Positions 26,346-34,962 are shown, counted from the first letter of the stretch. The stretch: DNA of 64,000 nucleotides from Bin87 sp034423595 (GCA_965207025.1 OZ242258.1:3906001-3970000); one strand, 5' to 3'. Notes: a model not told the origin generated them from the letters alone. Program-made: numbers and translations.

Positions 26346-27509
26346 TCAACCCCCAACGACCCTCCGCTCCCAATCCCTCCTGTTCCCCCGAAAACCGTTC
26401 CCTTCCATATCCACGTCGTGGTCATCAGTGACCGAAATCCCACACTCCCGCGAGTCCTCAATCCGATTCCCCCCGATGGCATAGCGACGCGCCGCCGAGT
26501 CCCCGCTGGCTCGTCCCTCCGGCGCAATGTCGCTCCAAAGACGGATGCCGTTGCGGTTCCGCTCGATGTGGTTGTCCTCGATCCGATTATCTCGCCCGTG
26601 CTCGATGGCCACCCCGTCGAATCGGTTGGCCCGTATCTCGTTCCCCTTCACCGTGGTATCCGTCGAATAGCCCAACCAGAACCCGTAGTTGGAGAAGTTG
26701 GCGATGTTGCCCTCGAAAACGTTGCCCGATGAAAACACCGCCTCAAATGCGTTGTTGGGCGAGTAACTACCGTCGTTGCCGGCAATGAAGTTGTCGTTGG
26801 ACGCCGGGCGGTTGTGCGCCCGGATGAAGAACCCGTCGCCGCTGTAGCGCAGGCTGTTGCCGACTACGCGGTTGCGGTGGGAGCCGTGCTCCAGCAGAAT
26901 CCCCGCCGAGTCCGCCGTGTCGCACCAGAAGCGATCCGTGTAGCGGATGCAGTGCTCCGCCGCATTCTCCACCACCTCGTTGTCGCTGGACATCAGCAGG
27001 TAGATCCCCACGTTGCCGCAGTAGGAGGCGTTGTTCCCCCTGACGAGGTTGCGCTCCGACCGCACCAGGCTGATGCCGTTGAAGTTGTTGTTGGCCAGGG
27101 TGCCCTCTATCACGCTGTTCCGCACCTGGCGCAGGTAGATCCCGCCGCCGAACCCTTCCTCAACCGGTGCCTCAATATCGGGCAGCCAGCCGGCATCCGG
27201 CGGATTCGCGTTGTCCGATACCACGCAGCCCCGGATGGTCAGGTTCCCCACGTTCTCGGCCCGTATGCCGTAATGAAACCCCATCACCATCCCGTTGGCA
27301 ATGGTCACATCCTCGCAGTCATGCACCCAGATGCCCACGCCGCCGTCGCCCTCCCCGTCCAGCACCACCCCCGATAAATCCAGGGCGATCCCATCGGTGC
27401 AAACCTCAATCACCACCCCCGGAGACGACGGCGCGTGCAGCCCAACGTACTGGGAAGGTTCAAAAGTGTCCCTGGTATATCGGTCTGGTGGCACCCGTAC
27501 TTCTGTCAT
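26346..27509 (-). CDS. right-handed parallel beta-helix (NosD/CASH-type) protein
   Basis: The 387-residue protein consists of beta-helix coils, e.g. NSVIEGTLANNNFNGISLVR, NLVRGNNASYCGNVGIYLLM, DNRIEDNHIERNRNGIRLW and GNRIEDSRECGISVTDDHDV, each ending in N/G turns. PbH1 proteins bind or cleave polysaccharides, but no catalytic residues or signal peptide are recognisable, so it may be intracellular or leaderless. ATG 27509 overlaps the left half of a C-family repeat (GTCAT on the other strand), so the start codon and leader appear to be repeat-derived. The function is not assignable beyond fold. Confidence 0.75.
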   Translation of the reverse strand: MTEVRVPPDRYTRDTFEPSQYVGLHAPSSPGVVIEVCTDGIALDLSGVVLDGEGDGGVGIWVHDCEDVTIANGMVMGFHYGIRAENVGNLTIRGCVVSDNANPPDAGWLPDIEAPVEEGFGGGIYLRQVRNSVIEGTLANNNFNGISLVRSERNLVRGNNASYCGNVGIYLLMSSDNEVVENAAEHCIRYTDRFWCDTADSAGILLEHGSHRNRVVGNSLRYSGDGFFIRAHNRPASNDNFIAGNDGSYSPNNAFEAVFSSGNVFEGNIANFSNYGFWLGYSTDTTVKGNEIRANRFDGVAIEHGRDNRIEDNHIERNRNGIRLWSDIAPEGRASGDSAARRYAIGGNRIEDSRECGISVTDDHDVDMEGNGFRGNRRDWERRVVGG

Positions 27510-27571
27510 TCCGATCCCTTCTCGTCATTCCGATCCCTTCTCGTCATTCCGGCGAAAGCCGGAATCCAGAA
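27502..27571. repeat. C-family repeat with two 19-bp partial copies
   Basis: Two 19-bp units containing GTCATTCCGATCCCTT precede a full C element (GTCATTCCGG ... CCGGAATCC). The first unit overlaps the beta-helix gene start. Confidence 0.9.
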
Positions 27572-27674
27572 AATCGTTGCCGTAGTCACGTATGCCCATG
27601 CGTAGGATTTCCAAATGCCACCGCGCCAGGTCCGAACCGATAATCCGCTGGCGAGACTCGTACCCATAACCCCA

Positions 27675-27683
27675 TGTTATAGT
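27675..27683 (+). promoter_or_regulatory. candidate extended -10 promoter for the DUF1932 gene
   Basis: TG-T-TATAGT lies 37 bases before ATG 27720. The TGn extension compensates for a weak -35. Confidence 0.4.
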
Positions 27684-27719
27684 TTTCGCACCCCAATACC
27701 AAACCGAGAGTGACCATAC

Positions 27720-28613
27720 ATGAACATCGGCACCGTAGCCATTTTAAGCCCCGGCGACATGGGCCACGCCGTCGGCCAACGTCTCCGCGAGCACGAGTTG
27801 GACGTGATCACCTGCCTGGCCGGCCGCAGCGAACGCACCCGCGCCCTGGCCGATAAGGCCGGCATCCGCGACGTTCCCACGATGCAAGAACTGGTCGAGC
27901 AATCGGACCTGGTGATGTCCATGACCGTGTCCGCCGCCGTCCCCGGCGTGTGCCAACAGGTCGCCGACGCCCTCAAAGCCACCGGCTCCGACACGCTGTT
28001 CGCCGAGTGCAACGCCATCGCCCCTCAGCTCACCCGCGAGTTGGAGCCGGTCATCACCAACGCCGGCGGGCGATTTGTCGATGCGTCCATCATCGGCGGC
28101 CCGCCGCGACCGGGTTACAGCCCCCATTTCTACGCCTCCGGCGAGCACGCCGCCCAGTTTGCGCGACTCAACGACTTCGGACTCACCGTGCTGAAACTGG
28201 ACGGCGACGTGGGCCAGGCTTCCGGCATCAAGATGTGCTACGCAGCCATGACCAAGGGATCCTGGGCGCTCTACACTGAGCTGCTCATGGCAGCTGAGCT
28301 GATGGGCCTCACCGAGCCTTTGCTTGCCGAGTTCCAGTCGGGCCAGCAGTCCGTCATTCAGCGGATGGAACGCACCATCCCCACCGTGCCGCCCCGCGCC
28401 CGCCGCTGGGTCAGCGAGATGGAGGAGATCCGCGACACCTTCGCTCACCTGGGCATGACGCCTCACCTTTTCGAGGGCGTGGCGGAAATGTATCGTTTCA
28501 TCGGCAGCACTCCGCTGGGCGACGAAACCCCCGAATCCCGCGACCGCAACCGCACCTGCACCGAAACCATCCGCCAGCTGGCCCAGCACGTTCCGCCGCA
28601 GGATGCGAACTGA
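27720..28613 (+). CDS. 6-phosphogluconate/3-hydroxyisobutyrate dehydrogenase-like protein (DUF1932)
   Basis: This 297-residue protein is a beta-hydroxyacid dehydrogenase-type enzyme. The N-terminal Rossmann part reads MNIGTVAILSPGDMGHAVGQ, with the usual GxGxMG changed to SPGDMG, and FAECNAIAPQL corresponds to the substrate-side strand. ASIIGGPPRPGYSPHFYASG and DVGQASGIKMCYAAMTKG include the catalytic Lys region (GxxxxxK). The C-terminal all-alpha domain matches DUF1932. It should oxidise a hydroxyacid using NAD(P)+. The substrate is unknown. Confidence 0.8.
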   Translation: MNIGTVAILSPGDMGHAVGQRLREHELDVITCLAGRSERTRALADKAGIRDVPTMQELVEQSDLVMSMTVSAAVPGVCQQVADALKATGSDTLFAECNAIAPQLTRELEPVITNAGGRFVDASIIGGPPRPGYSPHFYASGEHAAQFARLNDFGLTVLKLDGDVGQASGIKMCYAAMTKGSWALYTELLMAAELMGLTEPLLAEFQSGQQSVIQRMERTIPTVPPRARRWVSEMEEIRDTFAHLGMTPHLFEGVAEMYRFIGSTPLGDETPESRDRNRTCTETIRQLAQHVPPQDAN

Positions 28614-28628
28614 ATCGCGCTCAAATGC

Positions 28629-28667
28629 TCCCTCTCCCTTGACGGGAGAGGGCTGGGGTGAGGGTGA
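28629..28667. repeat. A-family repeat
   Basis: A standard A element just downstream of the DUF1932 gene. Its tail GTGAGGGTGAAA produces a spurious GTG start (MRVK) for the next frame. Confidence 0.9.
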
Positions 28668-28705
28668 AAATCCCCCCATCGCCAACTTCAACCGGGAGCC
28701 GCCCC

Positions 28706-28954
28706 ATGCCAGAACCCGCGCCCACCAGCAACAACCGGCACATGTTCTCCACCGAGGAATGGGGCATGGTGTCCAAGACCCAGATCGAACGCGCCACCGT
28801 GTCCACCGAAATGAACGAGGATACCGGCGTCCTCGTGGTCTGGACCCGCGGCACCGCCGACAACCCCGATGCCGGCTGGACCGCCCGCCACGCCATATCC
28901 GGCGACGCCCTCCGCGACGCCCTGCAAGCCGCCGGCCTGATTCCAGAAGGGTAA
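28706..28954 (+). CDS. small hypothetical protein
   Basis: This 82-residue soluble protein begins MPEPAPTSNNRHMFSTEEWG at ATG 28706, with GGGAG eight bases upstream. The frame's longer start at 28658 is only the A repeat tail. Central residues VLVVWTRGTADNPDAGW suggest a short beta structure, followed by a helix (GDALRDALQAAGL). I do not recognise the family. Codon use is like that of neighbouring genes, and it follows the DUF1932 gene on the same strand. Confidence 0.5.
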   Translation: MPEPAPTSNNRHMFSTEEWGMVSKTQIERATVSTEMNEDTGVLVVWTRGTADNPDAGWTARHAISGDALRDALQAAGLIPEG

Positions 28955-29007
28955 ATTGCGCTGATCTCCATACTGCGCACGTTTGGGCAACTTAAACCGT
29001 CCCCCAC

Positions 29008-29122
29008 TGTCATTGCGAGCGCAGCGTGGCAATCTCGACCGCGCAGCAAGCGCGTTTGGACGTGGACATCTTGTACCGCAGCGAGATTGCCACGAACGAC
29101 ATACGGCGTTCTCGCAATGACA
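29008..29122. repeat. B-family element, 115-bp form
   Basis: It has TGTCATTGCGAG and CTCGCAATGACA ends. The right arm contains an alternative hairpin-type core (ACGAACGACATACGGCGTTC) instead of the GCGCAGC core. Confidence 0.9.
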
Positions 29123-29133
29123 GACAAGGCCGC

Positions 29134-30537
29134 CTACCCATCCCCGCCCGCAGCGCCGGCCGCCGCCACCGGACGCGCCGTCCCCCGGAAGTAGATGTCT
29201 CGCCAGAACCCGCTTCCGATCACCGTTCCCGCCACCACCAGCGTGAACGCGGCGCCCGATATCGCCATGATCAGGCCGGCTGACCAGAAATCCGCCAGAC
29301 TGCCGTACAGCAGGTTGGCGAAGGCCATGCTCCCGCCGATGTGCATGGAGTACGCCGACGAAACCCGGCCCCGAATCTCATCGGGCACCACCGTCTGGAT
29401 TACGGTGTGAGTGATGGTCATGAAGCCGGACGTACCCAGTCCCATCAGCACCGCCGCGATCACCGAAATCCCCGTTTGCGATGACAATCCCATACCGATG
29501 GGCGTCAAGCTGCTGGTAAACCCCAGCAGCAGGAACACCTTCCCCCGCGTCATGTCGTTGATGATGCCCCCGACGAATATCGACGAGAACAGCGCGCCGA
29601 TGCCAAGGGCGGCCATCAGGGCGTAAACGTCGTTCGGGTTGAACGTCACGCCGTCCGGCGACAGCTTTTCCAACGCCAGCGGCGGCAACATCGACTCGAA
29701 GGACATCACCAGTACGCAGTGCGCCACCGCCATCAGCAGGATGCCGAATATCAACGGCGTGGTGTACGCATAAACGAACCCGGCCGCGGCGTTCGCCCAG
29801 AACCCCCGGCTCCGGTTGATCACTCCCGTTGATACCGTCCGGATGTTGAGCGCGGATATCAGCGCCACCAGGTAGAACGCCGCGCACGCCCAGAACACGA
29901 TGGCGGACGTTCCCAGCGTGACCACCAGGTCCTGTAAGGAGAACGAGAATCCGCCGGACCCGAAAATCGCGCTGCTGCCCACCGTCGCGGAAACCATCAG
30001 CAGAATGGCCGGGCCGATGGCGCGGGACCCCTGTTGCATCGCCTGGTTCAGCGCCACCGCGTTGGGCAGACGCTCCCGGTCCACCAGGTTGGGCGTCAGC
30101 GATTGAGAGGCGGTCATCTGCGTGGAGCGCAGCGTCCCGTTGATCACCGCGAGGATCACCACGTACCACGGGTTGCTGACGCCCGTCATCACGAGGATGG
30201 CCATGACGGATGCCTGCGCAATCTGGAGTATGTACACCCGTTGCAGCAGCGTCTTGCGGGTCATCTTGTCGGCCAGGTAGCCGATGAACGGCGTGGCAAA
30301 GAAACGCGGCGACATGGCCGCGAAGGTGATCAGCCCGACCCACAACCCCTGCGTGCCCTGCAACTCGGGGATGCCGTACACCCACGCGCCCCGCGCGACG
30401 ATCAGCGCCCAGGCCCCGCTGCTGCTGCACAGCGTAGCAAAGGCCATGAACCGAAAATCGCGGAATACCAGCGCCGCCAGAAACCGATGCGCCCTCTGTG
30501 CGAGAAAGCTGCGTTGCGGTTCCTGGGGTGTGGCCAT
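29134..30537 (-). CDS. MFS transporter
   Basis: This 467-residue protein has 12 or more membrane helices. MFS features are GYLADKMTRKTLLQRV in loop 2-3 and VVPDEIRGRVSSAYSMHIGG in the second half, typical of EntS-type efflux. A central hydrophilic insertion around FGSGGFSFSLQDLV is longer than usual. The Gly/Ala tail is short. ATG 30537 begins MATPQEPQRSFLAQRAHR. Substrate unknown. It is the downstream member of a minus-strand run, separated from the BNR gene by two A repeats, one of which forms a good terminator, so it is probably transcribed separately. Confidence 0.85.
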   Translation of the reverse strand: MATPQEPQRSFLAQRAHRFLAALVFRDFRFMAFATLCSSSGAWALIVARGAWVYGIPELQGTQGLWVGLITFAAMSPRFFATPFIGYLADKMTRKTLLQRVYILQIAQASVMAILVMTGVSNPWYVVILAVINGTLRSTQMTASQSLTPNLVDRERLPNAVALNQAMQQGSRAIGPAILLMVSATVGSSAIFGSGGFSFSLQDLVVTLGTSAIVFWACAAFYLVALISALNIRTVSTGVINRSRGFWANAAAGFVYAYTTPLIFGILLMAVAHCVLVMSFESMLPPLALEKLSPDGVTFNPNDVYALMAALGIGALFSSIFVGGIINDMTRGKVFLLLGFTSSLTPIGMGLSSQTGISVIAAVLMGLGTSGFMTITHTVIQTVVPDEIRGRVSSAYSMHIGGSMAFANLLYGSLADFWSAGLIMAISGAAFTLVVAGTVIGSGFWRDIYFRGTARPVAAAGAAGGDG

Positions 30538-30667
30538 ATCGAAATTCCTGCTGCGACCACTCCGTTGCGGTCAGGGCTGCGGTTTACATTCCAATTATCC
30601 GCGCATTGTACTCCACTTTGGAGACCGATGGGCGGTGCTGCCGCCGTAATCGAGGGTCTTCGGTCTT

Positions 30668-30699
30668 AAAAAAATCCCCTCTCCCTTGATGGGAGAGGG
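30668..30699 (-). terminator. Rho-independent terminator formed by an A repeat
   Basis: On the minus strand the A stem (CCCTCTCCC, ATCAA loop, GGGAGAGGG) runs into GGATTTTTTT, seven T residues. It lies downstream of the BNR gene. A degenerate second A copy lies at about 30736-30774. Confidence 0.7.
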
Positions 30700-30807
30700 T
30701 TAGGGTGAGGGTGGGATACCCTGCGCCGGCAGATACCCCTCTCAATTGACACGAGAGGGTCAGGATGAGGGTACTCAGAGCCGCTCACCCCTTTTCCGGC
30801 AACGGGC

Positions 30808-31779
30808 TCAGTTCGGCACCCACACCATCGCGCCCACCTCGGTGAACTCCCGACCCATCTTTTCCCAAGAGTCGCCGGCGTCGCTGCTCGAATACAGCTC
30901 TCCCATCAGGCTGGACGCCAGCACGAAATTGGGATCAGCGGCATGGGTGGCGAAACCCCAGATGTTCGAGTTCGGCTCCACCGGCAGGGGCCGCCTCTCC
31001 CAGGTCTGGCCGGCGTCCTGGGAACGCTGGATCGCCCCGGCGCCGCCGATGGCCGTGTCGCCAACGCCGGCGAAAATCACGTTGGGATCGTCGGGCTTCA
31101 CGGCGATGCCCCGGCTGTAGGGCAGGACGAATTGATCGGTGGTGACCACGGATTGCCAGCTCTCGCCCATGTCCGTGGTGGAGTAGATCTCCCGAGGCGT
31201 GCTGGCGATAACCCGGTTCGGCTCGCCTGGACTGATGGCCATACCGTGGATGTCGGGATGCACGCCGCCCTCAACGTGAGTCCAGGTGTCTCCGCTGTCC
31301 AGGCTGCGGTACACCCCGTCCACCTCGACGCCGGCCCACACCGTGCGGTGGTCCTTCGGGTCAACCACCAGCATCGTCACCATCGGCGGCCCAATGTGGC
31401 ATTCCTGCGCCATCTGCACCGACAGCTTGCTCCAACTCGCGCCGCCATCCCGCGACCGGAACAGCGCCGCCGGCTTGATCCCCACGAAGATGGTCTCCGT
31501 GTCCTCCGGGTCAATGGCTATCGACCAGATCGGCACGCCGTCCATGGGCGACCACAGCTTTTCCCACGTGGCCCCCCTGTCCTCGCTACGATAGATGCCG
31601 TTGTCCGCTCCGGCCAGGATGCGGCTGGAGTCATCGGGATACACCGCCATCGCCCTGACCTGGCTCCCCAGCGGGAACGGGTCCCGGATCCGGGTCCAGC
31701 TATCGCCACCGTCGGGGCTGTGCCAAACGCCGCCGCCGAAACCCGTCGCGCCCACGCAAATGCTGTAGTTCTTGCTCAT
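30808..31779 (-). CDS. BNR/Asp-box beta-propeller (sialidase/VPS10-like) protein
   Basis: This 323-residue propeller has repeated Asp-box motifs S.D.G.TW: HSPDGGDSWTRI, RSEDRGATWEKL, RSRDGGASWSKL, RSLDSGDTWTHV, STTDMGESWQSV, RSQDAGQTWERR and SSSDAGDSWEKM, seven in all. No sialidase Arg triad or signal peptide is evident, so it is best described as a WD40/YVTN-like glycosyl hydrolase-fold protein of unknown function. ATG 31779 is preferred (GAGGAG about eight bases upstream). It could cooperate with the neighbouring lactonase propeller, but that is inference. Confidence 0.75.
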   Translation of the reverse strand: MSKNYSICVGATGFGGGVWHSPDGGDSWTRIRDPFPLGSQVRAMAVYPDDSSRILAGADNGIYRSEDRGATWEKLWSPMDGVPIWSIAIDPEDTETIFVGIKPAALFRSRDGGASWSKLSVQMAQECHIGPPMVTMLVVDPKDHRTVWAGVEVDGVYRSLDSGDTWTHVEGGVHPDIHGMAISPGEPNRVIASTPREIYSTTDMGESWQSVVTTDQFVLPYSRGIAVKPDDPNVIFAGVGDTAIGGAGAIQRSQDAGQTWERRPLPVEPNSNIWGFATHAADPNFVLASSLMGELYSSSDAGDSWEKMGREFTEVGAMVWVPN

Positions 31780-31820
31780 GATGACTGCTCCTCTCAAGTC
31801 AGCTCACGCCTGCCCAGTCT

Positions 31821-31935
31821 TGTCATTGCGAGCGCAGCGTGGCAATCTCGCCTGGGAAGTAGGGATGTTGAGCCGAGGTTGTCTTGTACTCCAACGAGAT
31901 TGCCACGAACGCCTGACAGCGTTCTGGCAATGACA
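31821..31935. repeat. B-family element, 115-bp form
   Basis: The right arm again has a GAACGC-type core (ACGAACGCCTGACAGCGTTC). The flank continues AAAGTGGGTATGCG, part of the extended terminal inverted repeat. Confidence 0.9.
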
Positions 31936-31992
31936 GATCATTAAAGTGGGTATGCGATGAGTCCATATAGGATGCTGCTTGCGCCGGCGGTA

Positions 31993-33018
31993 CTACCCCG
32001 CCAACTCCGTAATCGAAATCCAGCCCGGCCCTTCGCCCAGCGGGTGCGACCCCAGCCGGGTCAGCCCGCCCGAATCTCCATCCACGCCGAAGATCGCCAT
32101 CTGCCCCGAATCCTGCCCGGCCGAGTAGATGAACTTGTCCTGCAAATCCAGGCACAGCGCGTTGGGCCTTGGCTCCGACTCCACAATGCCGTTGGACGTC
32201 AGCGCCCCCGTACTCGCGTCAACCGTGTAGCATGCGATGCTGTCGTGGCCCCGGTTCGGCGCGTACAGGAACCGTCCCGACGCCGTGATTTGAATCTGCG
32301 AGCAGGTGTTGCGCTCTTCAAATCCCTCCGGCGGCAGCGTGGTCACCGTCTGAAACAGCGACAGCGTTCCGTTGTCCGTGTCCAGGTTGTACGCGCTCAC
32401 GCTGCAACCCTGCTCGTTGGAGAAGTACAGCACGTCCAGCGACGGATGGAAGCAGAAGTGTCGCGGCCCCAAAAACTCCTCGGGATCCACCGTCGCCGGC
32501 GAGTTGGGCGTAATCTGCCCCGTGTCCTCGTCAAACCGGAACTGCCAGATCGAGTTGGGCCCGTTGCCCGCGATGTGCGGCACGAAAGCGTAGCTGTTGG
32601 TCGCGTCCGTCTGCATGGCGTGGGCGCCCGTAGCCGTCTCCAGCTGTACGACGGGATCGCCGCCCACCGAGCCGTCATCGCCGATGGGATGCACCGCCAC
32701 CTGCGCGCCCTGGTAGTACGACGACAGCACGAACCTCCCCTTGCGGTCGGTGGCCACGTACACCGGCCAGGCGTCCAGCGCGATGGACCCGTTCTGCGTC
32801 AACCCTCCGTTGGCCTGGTCAATCTCGAAACTGACCAACTGCGTAACCTCCCGGCAGCCCACGTACAGGAACCGACGGTCGGGGCTGATCGCCATGGTGA
32901 ACGGCCCGCCGTCCACCGCCACGTCGTGTTGCAGTGTCAACCCGCCCGTGTCGGGGTCAATGGTGAAAACCGAAATCTTGTTGTCGCCCTGAACGGCAAC
33001 GTACATGTAATAAGACAT
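31993..33018 (-). CDS. lactonase family (6-phosphogluconolactonase, Pgl/YbhE-type) beta-propeller
   Basis: The 341-residue protein is a seven-bladed propeller of PF10282. Blades are recognisable as SVFTIDPDTGGLTL, FTMAISPDRRFLYVGCR, VYVATDRKGRFVLSSYY, RHFCFHPSLDVLYFSNE, ITASGRFLYAPNRGHDS and LCLDLQDKFIYSAGQDSG. YbhE hydrolyses 6-phosphogluconolactone; paralogues act on other lactones or muconate. AGGAG lies six bases before ATG 33018. It is cytoplasmic (no leader). Confidence 0.8.
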   Translation of the reverse strand: MSYYMYVAVQGDNKISVFTIDPDTGGLTLQHDVAVDGGPFTMAISPDRRFLYVGCREVTQLVSFEIDQANGGLTQNGSIALDAWPVYVATDRKGRFVLSSYYQGAQVAVHPIGDDGSVGGDPVVQLETATGAHAMQTDATNSYAFVPHIAGNGPNSIWQFRFDEDTGQITPNSPATVDPEEFLGPRHFCFHPSLDVLYFSNEQGCSVSAYNLDTDNGTLSLFQTVTTLPPEGFEERNTCSQIQITASGRFLYAPNRGHDSIACYTVDASTGALTSNGIVESEPRPNALCLDLQDKFIYSAGQDSGQMAIFGVDGDSGGLTRLGSHPLGEGPGWISITELAG

Positions 33019-33031
33019 TATTATCTCCTAG

Positions 33032-33070
33032 CCCCCTCTCCCTTGATGGGAGAGGGCTGGGGTGAGGGTG
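33032..33070. repeat. A-family repeat
   Basis: A standard element between VOC and lactonase genes, directly upstream of the lactonase Shine-Dalgarno. Confidence 0.9.
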
Positions 33071-33087
33071 AAAATTCTCCGATCATC

Positions 33088-33543
33088 TCATCCTGTAGCC
33101 GGCCCAAACCCCGGATTCCGCGCCCAAACCATCCCGTCGGGATCATGCGCGATTTTGACCGTATTCCCCTTGGAATCCCGCAGGCCCATCGGGTGTTGCA
33201 CCAGCTCGATCATGTTGCCGTCGGGGTCCTTGATGTAGGTGGAATGGACGTCGGCATACGCCCTGACTGATGGCGGGGTGTACTCCACGCCCAGCGCGTC
33301 CAGGTTGGCGATCATCTCGTCCCAGTCGGCAATCTCCAGGGCAAAGTGTCCCGACGGATTGGGGGTCGGCGTAAACGTGCTGTGAATCTCCCCGTTGCCG
33401 ATGCGCAGTTGCAGTTGCCGCGAGTTGAGTTCCGGCCCCCGGTCCAGGAACTCCGCCCCGAACACATTTTCGTACCAGTCCCGGCTTCGATCCTTGTCGC
33501 TGATCTGGATGTTGATGTGCTGAATCATCGTAACTCTCGACAT
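33088..33543 (-). CDS. VOC-family protein
   Basis: This 151-residue protein is a single VOC unit with MIQHINIQISDKDRSRDWYENVFG, GHFALEIADWDEMIANLDALG and YIKDPDGNMIELVQHP. His8-9 region, His of GHFALEI and Glu of MIELVQ are the likely metal ligands. ATG 33543 is preceded by GGTGAG. The C-terminal extension (HDPDGMVWARNPGFGPATG) is not usual and may cover the active site. It lies in the same minus-strand run as the lactonase. Confidence 0.75.
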   Translation of the reverse strand: MSRVTMIQHINIQISDKDRSRDWYENVFGAEFLDRGPELNSRQLQLRIGNGEIHSTFTPTPNPSGHFALEIADWDEMIANLDALGVEYTPPSVRAYADVHSTYIKDPDGNMIELVQHPMGLRDSKGNTVKIAHDPDGMVWARNPGFGPATG

Positions 33544-33654
33544 AATCTCACCCCTTTCCGCTGTTTGTACGGCCCCATCTACCGATTTCCAGCGATTCAA
33601 TGATACGAACGCGAGTATAGCACTACATATACCGATACACTGACGAACACCCTT

Positions 33655-33854
33655 GTAGGGGCGGGGTGGGGCGTGCCTCGCCCTCATACGTACCCAGTTT
33701 GCTAATCTGTCATTGCGAGAACGCCGACAGGCGTTCGGAGCAATCTCGTATCGGTACTGGACAACCTCACCTGAACGTCTTTGTTACGGCGACGGGATTG
33801 CCACGCTCCGCTCGCAATGACAAACCGGGTGCGCGTGAAATGCCTCGCCCCTAC
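33655..33854. repeat. D-family element split by a B-family element
   Basis: The D left arm (GTAGGGGCGGGG, GCCTCGCCC) begins at 33655 and the D right arm (GCCTCGCCCCTAC) ends at 33854. A complete 115-bp B element (33708-33822) lies between them. This fills the 331-base gene-free gap. Confidence 0.8.
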
Positions 33855-33874
33855 GCCGCAACCCGATCTCCGGC

Positions 33875-34750
33875 TCATCTAATGTGTTGATTGATGAACC
33901 CCGCCATCCGTTCGAGGGCCTCCTGCGCCACCGGCGTGGTGATGTCCTCCAAAATCCGCTCGCCCTCGCCCTCAAATATCTTCACGTCAATGTCGCCCCC
34001 GGCCTTGCGGTACTGCGCGATAAACTCATCCAGGTCCGGGCGCGGGTGCGCTTCCTCGTAGCTGCGGGCCACGCACAGCGTCGGCGGCAGCTCCATGCGT
34101 TCGCCGGCGGCCAGGGCGCGGGCCGGCGCCGCCTCCGCCATCGTCTCCTCGGTGCCCCAGTACAGATCGTGCATCGGCGCGACCCGTTCCTCGATGCCGG
34201 CCGGAGGCGTGACGTCGTCCCGCAGCCCCTTGGCGTACCGGTAGCGTCCCAGCGGGTCAATCACCGGCGACACCATCACCACGCAGGCCAGCGTGCCGTC
34301 CGCTCCGGTCGTGCCGTTGGATGATGGAAGAGCGGCATAGCGCGGATCATTGGGCCGCATCCCCAGCAGCATGGCCTGGTGCGCCCCGCTGGACGTGCCC
34401 ATCGCGCCCACCTTGCCGGCCACTCCGTTCCAGGACTCCGCCTGCGCCTTGCACCACCGGACTCCGTAATGTATATCGGCAAACGAAGCCGGATAACCCG
34501 CAACCGGCGGAACCCGAAAGTCCAGCGCCGCCACGATCACGCCGTTCCTCGCCAGCGCCTCGTTAGCCGCGTTGCCAATCAGACGGTCTCCCCGCACCCA
34601 CGCGCCACCGTGCAACTCAACCATGATCGGAAACGGCCCGTCGCCCTGGGGCCTGAACACACGCGCCAGCAGCGGCGTATCCCCATGCCGCAAATACTCC
34701 ACGTCCTCAATATCCACCTCGTAGGTTGCAGCCTGCTTGCTGATAACCAT
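33875..34750 (-). CDS. alpha/beta hydrolase, Aes/HSL-like esterase
   Basis: This 291-residue protein has the oxyanion-hole motif MVELHGGAWVRGD, nucleophile motif GAMGTSSGAHQAM and a partner acid probably in the LPPTLCVARSYEEAHPRPDLDE region. The usual catalytic His motif near the C-terminus ('..G..HGF') is replaced by KIFEGEGERILEDI, so the triad may be incomplete or rebuilt from another residue. ATG 34750 is chosen because GGGAGG lies six bases upstream; the longer frame starts inside a repeat. The function could be carboxylesterase or a non-catalytic homologue. Confidence 0.75.
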   Translation of the reverse strand: MVISKQAATYEVDIEDVEYLRHGDTPLLARVFRPQGDGPFPIMVELHGGAWVRGDRLIGNAANEALARNGVIVAALDFRVPPVAGYPASFADIHYGVRWCKAQAESWNGVAGKVGAMGTSSGAHQAMLLGMRPNDPRYAALPSSNGTTGADGTLACVVMVSPVIDPLGRYRYAKGLRDDVTPPAGIEERVAPMHDLYWGTEETMAEAAPARALAAGERMELPPTLCVARSYEEAHPRPDLDEFIAQYRKAGGDIDVKIFEGEGERILEDITTPVAQEALERMAGFINQHIR

Positions 34751-34811
34751 TCCAAACCTCCCTGTCGTTCCTTGCCGGTACGTCCATGTGCCGAGGATTA
34801 TGTTTCCCCGC

Positions 34812-34817
34812 ATTATA
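34812..34817 (-). promoter_or_regulatory. candidate -10 box for the esterase gene
   Basis: The minus strand reads TATAAT 62 bases before ATG 34750. No good -35. Confidence 0.3.
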
Positions 34818-34837
34818 CAGCCGATTGTCGTACCGGC

Positions 34838-34876
34838 CCCCTCTCCCTTGACGGGAGAGGGTTGGGGTGAGGGTGA
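34838..34876. repeat. A-family repeat
   Basis: A standard A element between the divergent esterase and Gfo/Idh/MocA genes. Confidence 0.9.
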
Positions 34877-34962
34877 AAATCCTTCATGCGGACAATCGCG
34901 CGTGGCTGTATCCTGTGCCCGCCAAACACTTTGAACGCCACCAACCACCCAGGAGGAAAACA

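Noticed and set aside
26131..26373. Extension of the sulfurtransferase to 371 residues
   Set aside because: The added N-terminus translates A and F repeats (PLTPTLSRKGRG). GTG 26130 with GGAGG gives the normal family start.
34867..34962. Longer N-termini beginning MRVK... (also at 28658, 16497 and 11822)
   Set aside because: GTG-AGG-GTG-AAA is the right end of an A repeat. The real starts lie downstream with Shine-Dalgarno sequences, or the frame is a shadow.
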